A stretch of 51,216 bases of DNA, taken from UMGS973 sp045599945. Lineage in GTDB: Bacteria; Bacillota; Clostridia; Peptostreptococcales; Anaerovoracaceae. Position numbers and translations under genes: made by a program. The notes below the pieces were generated by a model, which was given only the letters and a program-made list of their open reading frames with translations, was not told where the DNA came from and searched no databases. The stretch is from positions 1 through 51,216 of the forward strand of contig JAZRWY010000020.1 of NCBI GenBank assembly GCA_045599945.1. Reading direction: 5' to 3'. Of this stretch, positions 41,940-50,800 are shown in pieces; within the stretch, counting starts at the first letter, position 1; each line of letters starts with the position of its first letter.

Positions 41940-43238
41940 TTATTTTTTAATGATGATATGTATTACCACACAAGCCAGAAGCAGGAACGGATAGAACAGG
42001 AATGGAATGATGGATACACTTGTGATTCCAACTGCGCCTGCTGCCATCAGAAGCTGCGCTCCGTAAGGGATGATTCCCTGCCATATGCAGGAGAAGATAT
42101 CCAGAAGGGAAGCTGTATCTTCCGGTTCAATATCGAATTCTTCACTGATATCCTTTGCAATCGGGCCTGCCATAACGATGGCTACGGTATTGTTTGCCGT
42201 TGCAATGTCCATCAGGGATGCAAGGATGCCGATTCCGAATTTTCCGCCTTTCTTACCCTTGAAGTTGTTCTTGATGAGCTGAAGGATCCATTCGAATCCG
42301 CCATATTCCTTCATCAGTGAACCAAGGGATGCTACAAGAATGGTAACAATCATGGTTTCAAACATTCCGCTGACACCCTCGTCCATGGAGCTGAGCATGG
42401 TATCCATGACCAGAGACTTTGTCATGAGTCCGATCAGTGCGGAAAGGACAATACCTCCGCCCAGTACGATGAATACATTGATGCCGCAGATTGCTGCAAT
42501 CAGTACTGCAAAGTATGGAATGGCCTGTATGATGTTATATTCATGTTCTTCCAGCGGTGCTGCATCGCCGGAAAGGCATAATATGATGAGAAGAACCAGG
42601 GTTAATACTGCTGCAGGTGTTGCAATCCATAAGTTTCTCTGGAACTTGGCTTTCATGTCTACACCCTGTGTCTTGGTTGCTGCGATGGTTGTATCTGAAA
42701 TGAAAGACAGATTATCACCGAACATGGAGCCGCCGACTACTGCTGCAACGCACATTGGAAGATTCAGATGTGCGACAGTAGCTACAGAAAGTGCAATCGG
42801 TGCCAGTACGGAAATGGTTCCGCAGGATGTACCCATTGCCAGTGAAATGATACATGCGATGATGAACAGTCCAGGGATGGCAAACTGCGATGGAATCAGA
42901 TCCAGTAACATGTATGCAGTGGCATCTGCACCGCCCGCTGCCTTTGCGATTCCTGAAAATGCACCTGCCATCAGGAATATGAACAGCATGATGGTGATGT
43001 TATCGTCGCCGATACCCTGTGCACAGGCATGAATCTTGCCATCAAAATCCAGTTCTTTGTTCTGAAGAAAAGCGACAACCAATGCAACCATGAAAGCTAC
43101 GACTACAGACATGATATAGAAGCCCATTCCGCCTTCCGGTGGATTGATATATTCATAGTAGATACCGATTCCCAGATAAAGTGCAAGGAATACGATAATT
43201 GGAATCAACGCCTTTCCTCTAGGTGTCTTCTTATCCAT
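41940..43238 (-). CDS. NhaC-superfamily antiporter, second copy
   Basis: Membrane protein of 432 residues with about eleven helices. It has the superfamily signatures ISLAMGTSCGTISVLAPIAL and GGSMFGDNLSFISDTTIAA, and a later MDIATANNTVAIVMAGPIA. It is only distantly related to the transporter at 14722. Its substrate may be a cation or an amino acid (the LysW-like branch also has this form). AGGAGG precedes the ATG. Transcribed alone from its own promoter with nearby dyads. Confidence 0.9.
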   Translation of the reverse strand: MDKKTPRGKALIPIIVFLALYLGIGIYYEYINPPEGGMGFYIMSVVVAFMVALVVAFLQNKELDFDGKIHACAQGIGDDNITIMLFIFLMAGAFSGIAKAAGGADATAYMLLDLIPSQFAIPGLFIIACIISLAMGTSCGTISVLAPIALSVATVAHLNLPMCVAAVVGGSMFGDNLSFISDTTIAATKTQGVDMKAKFQRNLWIATPAAVLTLVLLIILCLSGDAAPLEEHEYNIIQAIPYFAVLIAAICGINVFIVLGGGIVLSALIGLMTKSLVMDTMLSSMDEGVSGMFETMIVTILVASLGSLMKEYGGFEWILQLIKNNFKGKKGGKFGIGILASLMDIATANNTVAIVMAGPIAKDISEEFDIEPEDTASLLDIFSCIWQGIIPYGAQLLMAAGAVGITSVSIIPFLFYPFLLLACVVIHIIIKK

Positions 43239-43294
43239 TTTAAAATAATCCTCCTGAAATATTGTATTGTTTGATATATGTTAAACCAATATGT

Positions 43295-43341
43295 TTAGAC
43301 ACTAACTTATTTAGTATATCTAACATATGAATGAAAGTCAA
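43295..43341 (-). promoter_or_regulatory. Promoter with two TTAG/CTAA dyads
   Basis: Minus-strand TTGACT (43341-43336) and TATACT (43318-43313), spacer 17 bp. The -10 sits inside a dyad TTAG-ATATA-CTAA (43323-43311), and a second, TTAG-TGT-CTAA (43305-43295), lies at the start of transcription. They look like operators of one repressor. Confidence 0.6.
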
Positions 43342-43367
43342 TGTATGCGCAGAAAAAGGAGAAAAAG

Positions 43368-43396
43368 TTGTAAGCACTTTCCAATTTTGTTATAAT
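43368..43396 (+). promoter_or_regulatory. Promoter of the ygiQ unit
   Basis: TTGTAA (43368-43373) and TATAAT (43391-43396), spacer 17 bp. Confidence 0.65.
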
Positions 43397-43425
43397 TATA
43401 ACTAGTATAGCCAAAGGAGAGACAG

Positions 43426-45216
43426 ATGACATTTTTACCTGTAACAAAACAGGATATGATGGACAGAGGATGGCAGCAGGCGGATTTTGTACTTGTTACA
43501 GGGGACGCCTATGTGGACCATCCATCTTTTGGTACGGCAATCATCTCCCGAGTTTTAGAAAGCTCCGGATACAGGGTATGCATATTGGCTCAGCCCGATG
43601 TGAAATCCGCAGAGGATTTCCGAAGGTTTGGGAGACCGAGGCTGGGATTTCTGATCAACTCAGGGAATGTGGATTCCATGGTAAATAATTTCTCCGTGTT
43701 CCGGCACCGGAGAAAAACAGACATCTATGCACCGGGCGGGCGATATGGACTGCGTCCGGACCGGGCAGTCATCAGATACTGCAATAGAGCGAGAGAGGCA
43801 TATAAGGGATGTCCCATCATCATTGGAGGCCTGGAAGCATCGCTCAGGAGGTTTTCTCATTATGACTATTGGGAGGACCAGGTGCGCCGCTCCATCCTGA
43901 TGGATGCAAAAGCCGATCTTTTAATGTATGGCATGGGAGAGCGGTCTGTCATTGAGATTGCAGAGGCCCTGGACAGCGGGATTGACGTGAAGGATATCTG
44001 CTGGGTCAAGGGGACATGCTTTAAAACAAAGGAACCGGATGGGGATGTGGTAATACTTCCATCCCATGAGGAGGTTTCAAAGGACAAAAAGAGTTACTGC
44101 AGGAGCTTTGCCATGCAGTATCGAGAAAATGACTGCATCAGCGGACAGCGGCTGGCAGAACTTCACGATAATGGCTATTATGTGGTGCAGAATCCGCCGC
44201 AGGAGCCTCTGGAGAGGGAAGAACTGGATCATGTCTACGAACTTCCCTATGAGCGGAAATGGCATCCTGTCTATGATTCTCAGGGGGGGATCCCCGGGTT
44301 TTCCGAAGTGAAATTCAGCATTGTTTCTTCCAGAGGATGCTTTGGAGGCTGTGCATTCTGCGCACTGACCTACCATCAGGGGAGAGAAGTAAGAAGCAGA
44401 AGCAGGGAAAGCATTGTCAAGGAAGCGAAGCTGCTGACAAAGGATCCGGGATTTAAAGGATATATCCACGATGTCGGCGGTCCGACGGCAAACTTCCGTT
44501 TTCCATCCTGTGAGGAGCAGAAGAAGCGGGGCATGTGCAAAAACAGAGACTGCCTGTTCCCGGAGCCGTGCAGGAAACTTCATGTGGATCACCGGGACTA
44601 TCTGGATGTCTTAAGAGCTGTAAGAGAAGTAAGAGGTGTAAAAAAAGTATTCATCCGCTCCGGCATACGGTTTGACTATGTCATGGCGGATCCGGATCGG
44701 CAGTTTTTAAAGGAACTCTGTGAATATCATATTTCCGGAACACTGAAGGTAGCACCGGAACATGTTGCGCCTGAGGTTCTGTGCCAGATGCATAAGCCGG
44801 AAAAAAAGGTATTTGAAGAGTTTGCGCGGGCTTACGGGAAGACCAATGAGAGATTGAATAAAAAACAATATCTCATTCCTTACCTGATTTCTTCTCATCC
44901 GGGAAGCACGCTGGATTCGGCGATTGAGCTGGCGCTTTTTCTGAAGGATTATGGTTTTGTGCCCGATCAGGTGCAGGATTTCTATCCGACACCGGGAACA
45001 CTTGCAACCTGCATGTATTATACAGAGATGGATCCGTTTACTCTGGAACCTGTCCATGTGGCAAAGACCATGGAAGAAAAGAAAATGCAGAGAGCGCTTC
45101 TGCATTTTAATAAAGAGGAAAACAGAGCTACTGTCATTCGGGCACTGAAGAAGGCAGGAAGAGAAGATCTACTAGATGTTCTTCTGCCGAAAGGAAAAGG
45201 AAAGAAAAGAAGATGA
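43426..45216 (+). CDS. YgiQ-family radical SAM protein
   Basis: A 596-residue member of UPF0313. The N-terminal domain starts with FLPVTKQDM and includes DAYVDHPSFG; the radical SAM cluster motif is CFGGCAFC with cysteines 305, 309 and 312. The characteristic internal segment YDVGGPTANF-like (IHDVGGPTANFRFPSC) follows. The biochemical role is unknown. GGAGA supports the ATG. It overlaps the methyltransferase gene by 4 bp. Confidence 0.93.
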   Translation: MTFLPVTKQDMMDRGWQQADFVLVTGDAYVDHPSFGTAIISRVLESSGYRVCILAQPDVKSAEDFRRFGRPRLGFLINSGNVDSMVNNFSVFRHRRKTDIYAPGGRYGLRPDRAVIRYCNRAREAYKGCPIIIGGLEASLRRFSHYDYWEDQVRRSILMDAKADLLMYGMGERSVIEIAEALDSGIDVKDICWVKGTCFKTKEPDGDVVILPSHEEVSKDKKSYCRSFAMQYRENDCISGQRLAELHDNGYYVVQNPPQEPLEREELDHVYELPYERKWHPVYDSQGGIPGFSEVKFSIVSSRGCFGGCAFCALTYHQGREVRSRSRESIVKEAKLLTKDPGFKGYIHDVGGPTANFRFPSCEEQKKRGMCKNRDCLFPEPCRKLHVDHRDYLDVLRAVREVRGVKKVFIRSGIRFDYVMADPDRQFLKELCEYHISGTLKVAPEHVAPEVLCQMHKPEKKVFEEFARAYGKTNERLNKKQYLIPYLISSHPGSTLDSAIELALFLKDYGFVPDQVQDFYPTPGTLATCMYYTEMDPFTLEPVHVAKTMEEKKMQRALLHFNKEENRATVIRALKKAGREDLLDVLLPKGKGKKRR

Positions 45217-46484
45217 GCATACTTTCTAGACTTCCGGAGCTGATGGAAGAAGCAAGGAAAATCTATGAAGAATATGAGCCCGGAGAGTACGAGACTCTGG
45301 AACATCACGGAGAAGAAGAAGGTAGTCTTCTTGTTCATGGAGAATGCCTGGATTTCATGAAATATCTGATGGATGTCAGAGGAATGAAAGGCAAAGTCAG
45401 TCTGATCTATGTGGACCCTCCGTTTTTCACAAGATTAAAGCATGAGGCGATGGTAAAGCATCCGGTTACCGGAAATAATATCTCCATTCCGGCATATTCC
45501 GATCAGTGGGATCAGGGAACCGATGGATATTTCCTGATGCTGATCACCAGGCTTCTGGCAATGAAGGATCTGCTGGCCGATGACGGCGCCTTATGGGTGC
45601 ATCTGGACTGGCACATCTCCCACTATGTCAAGGTCATTCTGGATGAAATCTTCGGCATGAAGAATTTCGTGAATGAGGTGGTCTGGACATACAAGTCCGG
45701 CGGAAGTACAAAAAGACACTTTTCCAGAAAGCATGATACGATTCTTTTTTATGGAAAAACATCCGCCTACTATTTCAAGCCTCAGGTGGAGAAATCATAT
45801 AACAGGGGGATGAAGCCTTACCGGTTTAAAGGCGTTGAAGAATTTGAGGATGAAAACGGATGGTATACTCTGGTCAATATGAAAGATGTATGGACCATTG
45901 ACATGGTTGGAAGAACTTCCTCAGAAAGAACAGGATATGCCACGCAGAAACCGGAATCGCTCCTGATGAGAATCATGGAGAGCTGCTCAAGAGAAGGAGA
46001 TATCTGTGCCGACTTTTTCGGCGGCTCCGGCACTACGGCTGCGGCTGCTGCCAAAACGGGGCGGCGTTTCATTTCCTGCGATGGAGGAAGTCTGGCCACC
46101 GAAATGTGCATCAAAAGGCTGGACCGGATTGGTGCAGGGTTTGATATTCTTCAAGAAAAAAATAAAAATGATTATAAATATTGTCAAAAAACAGATGAAA
46201 TTTCTGTCAGAGATGATATAATAGACGTTGGCGTCTATATAGATAGTCGGGATGAGACAGACTCTGCCATAGACATGTGGAGCATTGATCTTGACTATGA
46301 CGGAAAAATCCATCGGCCGGATTACATATTTTCAAGAAGCAAAGATGGCTTTCCAAAGACGCTTGGTCTGATGAATGAGCAGATGAGCATGTTTGATTCA
46401 TCAGATGACCACATCAAATGCGGAGAAACCATCAGCATTGTGTTCTATGATATTCTGGGAAACAGGACACAATACATATATTAG
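45213..46484 (+). CDS. Orphan DNA adenine/cytosine-N4 methyltransferase (beta type)
   Basis: A 423-residue amino-methyltransferase. Catalytic motif IV DPPF is at 68-71 and the SAM-binding motif I FGGSGTT at about 268-274; this order marks the beta group, resembling type III Mod and solitary enzymes. DPPF rather than DPPY is a tolerated variant. After about residue 310 there is a roughly 110-residue tail I cannot assign. No restriction or specificity subunit is adjacent. It is translationally coupled to YgiQ (4-bp overlap). The recognition sequence is unknown. Confidence 0.88.
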   Translation: MSILSRLPELMEEARKIYEEYEPGEYETLEHHGEEEGSLLVHGECLDFMKYLMDVRGMKGKVSLIYVDPPFFTRLKHEAMVKHPVTGNNISIPAYSDQWDQGTDGYFLMLITRLLAMKDLLADDGALWVHLDWHISHYVKVILDEIFGMKNFVNEVVWTYKSGGSTKRHFSRKHDTILFYGKTSAYYFKPQVEKSYNRGMKPYRFKGVEEFEDENGWYTLVNMKDVWTIDMVGRTSSERTGYATQKPESLLMRIMESCSREGDICADFFGGSGTTAAAAAKTGRRFISCDGGSLATEMCIKRLDRIGAGFDILQEKNKNDYKYCQKTDEISVRDDIIDVGVYIDSRDETDSAIDMWSIDLDYDGKIHRPDYIFSRSKDGFPKTLGLMNEQMSMFDSSDDHIKCGETISIVFYDILGNRTQYIY

Positions 46485-46506
46485 ATTAGGAGAGAGTAGA
46501 ATTAAA

Positions 46507-47394
46507 ATGAGTGCAAATCCATACAAGACTCGTGAGGGCGGTGCTACAGTAACAGTATTTGTTCCCTACGACTGTCAGAACAACTGTCCATTCTGTATAA
46601 ACAAAGAAGAATATTCATGCTTGGACGGGTTTTCTCTTGAAAAGATTCTTGAGAGTATTAAGATCATGGATGAAATTACACCTTACTGTGATTTTGTATT
46701 TACAGGCGGAGAGCCATTTGCAAATCTGGAATCCCTGCAGGTAATGCTGGATGCAGTTCCAAAGACACATAAGGTCTACATCAATACAACCTTTCCTGTA
46801 TTTGCAGACAGAACGGAAGATGATATGATTCGTTTCGTTGAGAAGAATAAGGATAAGATTACATGCATCAATATCTCGAGACATCTTGTAGGATATGTGG
46901 AAGAGTCATCTGATGAGCTCCTTGCAAAAATACCGACCAGAACAAGGGTGAACTGCGTTCTTTACAAGAATTATCCTACAGAAAAACTTACGGAGTATGT
47001 AGAGAGATTCTGCAAGATCCACATTCCTGTACAGTTCAGATATGACTATACGGATACTACACCGGATAATCTGTATAAGGAAGAGGGAGATATAATATTA
47101 GCTGACCTTAAAAAGTACTTCAGGTACACTGGTCTTAATGGCTGCAGAATGAGAAATGGATATCACTTCAAGTACAAGGATCTTGAAATGACATACCACA
47201 AGACTCTTCCGTACAGTACAATTGTTGAGACTGATGAGAACGGTGTTACGTATGACATCCTATATGATATCGTAATCAAACAGACCGGTGAGATCCATGG
47301 AGACTGGGATGGAAAGATTCTTGATGTGGAAAAGTACAGACACGTGACTTATGAACCTTATGATCTGAAGTGGATTGAGGTCATTGAAGATTAG
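46507..47394 (+). CDS. Radical SAM protein of unknown reaction
   Basis: A 295-residue protein with the CxxxCxxC cluster at Cys23, 27 and 30 (YDCQNNCPFC) and the SAM-contacting FTGGEPF at about 72. The barrel appears complete, but there is no SPASM or other extra cluster domain. A C-terminal segment with HGDWDGKI is of unknown meaning. GGAGAG supports ATG 46507; an in-frame ATG at 46393 lies in the methyltransferase. It follows the methyltransferase by 22 bp and is probably in the same transcript. Confidence 0.85.
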   Translation: MSANPYKTREGGATVTVFVPYDCQNNCPFCINKEEYSCLDGFSLEKILESIKIMDEITPYCDFVFTGGEPFANLESLQVMLDAVPKTHKVYINTTFPVFADRTEDDMIRFVEKNKDKITCINISRHLVGYVEESSDELLAKIPTRTRVNCVLYKNYPTEKLTEYVERFCKIHIPVQFRYDYTDTTPDNLYKEEGDIILADLKKYFRYTGLNGCRMRNGYHFKYKDLEMTYHKTLPYSTIVETDENGVTYDILYDIVIKQTGEIHGDWDGKILDVEKYRHVTYEPYDLKWIEVIED

Positions 47395-47401
47395 AACATC
47401 T

Positions 47402-47427
47402 GCGGAGCAGCCTGCTCCGCTTTTTTC
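47402..47427 (+). terminator. Terminator of the ygiQ unit
   Basis: GCGGAGCA, loop GCC, TGCTCCGC, then TTTTTT. Confidence 0.88.
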
Positions 47428-47437
47428 TTTTTTGGTG

Positions 47438-47465
47438 TTGAAAAAAGAAATATTTATGGTACAAT
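47438..47465 (+). promoter_or_regulatory. Promoter of tRNA-Gly
   Basis: TTGAAA (47438-47443) and TACAAT (47460-47465), spacer 16 bp. Confidence 0.55.
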
Positions 47466-47488
47466 AATTATTGTTGACAGATAAATAT

Positions 47489-47563
47489 GCGGAAGTGGCT
47501 CAGGGGTAGAGCATCGCCTTGCCAAGGCGAGGGTCGCGAGTTCGAATCTCGTCTTCCGCTCCA
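47489..47563 (+). tRNA. tRNA-Gly (anticodon GCC)
   Basis: A 75-nt cloverleaf with encoded CCA. The acceptor GCGGAAG pairs with CTTCCGC, the anticodon stem TCGCC/GGCGA holds the loop TTGCCAA, and the T arm contains GTTCGAAT. Confidence 0.97.
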
Positions 47564-47566
47564 GAT

Positions 47567-47592
47567 GGAGACAGGAAATCCTGTCTCTTTTT
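47567..47592 (+). terminator. Terminator of tRNA-Gly
   Basis: GAGACAGG, loop AAAT, CCTGTCTC, then TTTTTC. Confidence 0.88.
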
Positions 47593-47593
47593 C

Positions 47594-47830
47594 TTTGATC
47601 CTTTCAGGCTAATGAAAAAAAGAATACAGGAAAGGTAGACAGGCGGCCGTAAAGCAATGTCTTTGGGGTTGTTTTTTTGGTTTTTTGAAAAATAACCAAA
47701 AAATGTAAATTCTCTCTTTTATTTACTGTAAAAATATGGTAAACTTCATTTACAAGCAAGGCGTCCGTCAGACGATGGGGGTCGGATGACCAAAATGGCG
47801 CCGGAGAAGAAAACTCAAAAGGAGGGAAAA
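47594..47830 (+). promoter_or_regulatory. Untranslated region before the adhesin gene
   Basis: No gene is visible here. An AT-rich 10-bp perfect inverted repeat (TTTTTTGGTT at 47673, AACCAAAAAA at 47694) is followed by a possible promoter (TTTTAT, 17 bp, TAAACT near 47717-47745). The 47760-47802 stretch could fold with an outer GGCG/CGCC stem around a GGTC-GGAT-GACC hairpin. It does not match a cyclic-di-GMP or other riboswitch I know. SD AGGAGGG precedes the ATG. Confidence 0.4.
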
Positions 47831-50800
47831 ATGAAAAAGGGATTTAAGAAAGTGCTGTCACTTCTGGCAGTGCTGTCTGTTCTGCTTGCCTATACCATTC
47901 CATATTCAAGCTTTGCAGAAACAGACATGGTGCACAATGATCTTTCTGATCTGACAGAAACGGTCGGAGAACAGATGGAAGGAGAACTCCATGATACGGG
48001 AGGAGAAATGGTATTTGCTGTCACTTCTCCAAAGCTGGAAGCATCCTCCGGGAAATGGACCATTCAAGCGACCAGGGAATGGAATTATCCGGGAACATCC
48101 AAATGGCCATGCAAGAAATGGGTGGCATATCGTTCATCAGATCCGTCGGATACCATTACCGCCTACTGTCTGCAGCCGGACCTTGCAGGACCGGTGGACA
48201 GTGTGGGAAGCACGCACACCTATGCGGATTCCAATGTAACGACATCTGTAGAAAGTGATGTTAAAAAGTGCCTGTATTATTGCTATGGATACCCTGGCTG
48301 GGAAGAATTGAAGGAGGTCATTGACCGTGAAATGAAGGGAACGGCCTTTTCTCCTTCCGGAACGTCATATGCGGCATCCAGTCAGTATTACATGTGCTGT
48401 CACATTCTTCTTGCGCTTTTCTATTATGATGATACATCTGCATCATCCAAGGCATTTGACGGCATTGATTCTTCTGAATATGCGAAGGAAAGAGATGCTT
48501 TCCGTGCGGTATATAAGAAGGTAAAATCTTTTGATGACATTCCGACAGGAGACATGAGCATACAGCTGAAAAAAGGCAGCGGCAGTTTTTCCGGAAATGC
48601 CATATCCATTGGAGCCGCAGAGCTTCAGTATTATAACAAAAAAACGGATACAACAGTAAGCGGCGTTGCGTATACGGTGCCTGCCGGAACTTTCATCACG
48701 CCAAGAATTACCGTAAAATGCAATGAAAAGGACAGGGTGAAGGTGCAGATTCCTGCCGGGACGAAGCTGAAGGTGGTAAGAGACCGCGGCACGGAAAATG
48801 CCAGAATGCTCACCTATGCATATGGAGCGGATTCTGCATATATCGACGATAACAACTGCGTGCAGCTGAAAAACGGAGACGTATATTTCTATGAAGCACC
48901 GGAGACGAAGACTTCTTCCTATTCCGGAAGTGTAAGATCGCAGAACGGAACGTTCATACCATACAGGCTGAAATGCTCAGGCAAGCAGGACATTGCCTTT
49001 GCTGCTTCAGAATCCGTGGATAAGATCAATGTTTCGGTGGCATTTCCGACGGGAGGCATCCGGATTATCAAAAAAGATGACGGATCGCTGAATGCTTCCG
49101 GGAATAATCCGGCATACAGCCTTTCCGGCGCAAAATTTGAAATCAGATACGGCGGAAGTCTTGTGGATACAGTATCGGCTGTCACATCGTCAGACGGAAG
49201 CTATTATGCTCTGAAGAGCGGCATGCATTATGGCACTTACGAAATCCGCGAAGCGGCGCCGCCAAAGGGATATCAGGTGGCAGGAAGCACAAAGGAGGTT
49301 ACAGTGAATACTGCAGGAACTTCCTCTGTCACTTTTCAGGATACTCCGGTTGTGCGGCCGTTTGGGCTGACGATTGAAAAGAAGGACAGCGAAACAGGAA
49401 AAAGCAAAGGACAGAAAGGACTGTCTTTTAAAGGAGCAGTCTATGAAGTGGCATATTATCTTTCTGCAGCAGTTTCCGCAGATGCAAAGAAGTTTGCAGA
49501 TTCTCATCAGCCGTATGCGAAATGGTATCTGACAACCGATGAAAATGGCAGAGCTTCCTTTGGAGAAGAGAGCCTTGCTGCAGGATACAAAAACAGTGCA
49601 TTCTACACAGCTGCAGGCGGCTATGCCATGCCTCTTGGCGTGGTAACGGTACGGGAGGTCAGTGCGCCGGAAGGATATGAAATCAGTGATGAAGTAAAGC
49701 TTATGAATATTGGTACAAATTCGGCGGCGCAGTTTACCCATGCATCTGCAGAGCAGATTGCAAGGGGAGACCTGAATCTGCAGAAATGCGAGAAATATAC
49801 GGGAAGAAAGATGGCAGATGTTGTATTTAAAATCACAGATCTTTCCACAGGAGAATGGCATGTGATAGCAACGGATGAAGAAGGAAGATTTTCATCATTA
49901 AAAAACAAAAAGAACAGAAACGGAAACGATTCAGCAGTCCGGGTGGAGGACGGCAAGGAAAAAGTACTGGAGGACCGGATTGATTCTGAAGCAGGAATCT
50001 GGTTTGGAGAAGGCATGCCGGATGAAAACAGCGGCTCTCTTACCTACGGAGACTACCGGATTGAAGAATTGTCTTCCGGAGCCAACAGGGCGAAGATACT
50101 CGCAGAGCCGAAGGTGATTCATGTAACGCAGCATGGTGCATCCATTGATCTTGGCGTCATTGAAAATGATGGAATGCTGATTTCCACCAGTGCATCGGAT
50201 GAACTGACGGAAGGACATGCCGGCTTTGCACAGAAGAGAGAAGTGGTTCTGGACCAGGTGAAATATGAGCATGCAGTGCCGGGAAGAACCTATCAGGTGA
50301 CGACGACTGCAAGAAACCAGGAAACAGGAGAGTGGATTATCTGTGACGGAGCTGCAGCAGAAACGGTAACATCCTTTACAGCAGAAGAAGAAAGCGGCAT
50401 GGTGGAAACAAAACTGGTCTGCGATCTGGAAGACATGGACCAGAAGAAGATTGTGCTGTTTGAATCCATCTCTCATGTGAATGAAGAAGGAGAGACGGTG
50501 GAAGATGCATATGAAGAAGATCTGGCGGATGACAACCAGATGATTTCCTTCACATCCCCTGCCATCTCCACGACATGCACTGATCAGGAGAGCGGAGACC
50601 ACATGACTATGGCCGGCAAAGAAGTGAAACTGGTGGATGAAGTAAAATATGAAGGACTTGTGCCGGGCATTGAGTATGTGGTGGAAGGAACGCTCATGAA
50701 TCGGGAGACGGGAGAACCTGCGGAAGTAAATGGAAAGCCAGTAACGGCAAAGAAAAAATTCGTACCGGATAAGGAAGCCGGGACCGTGAAAATATCATTT

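Noticed and set aside
47755..47830. A cyclic-di-GMP or ZTP riboswitch before the adhesin
   Set aside because: The folded element lacks the conserved sequence blocks of these classes; only general hairpin potential remains.
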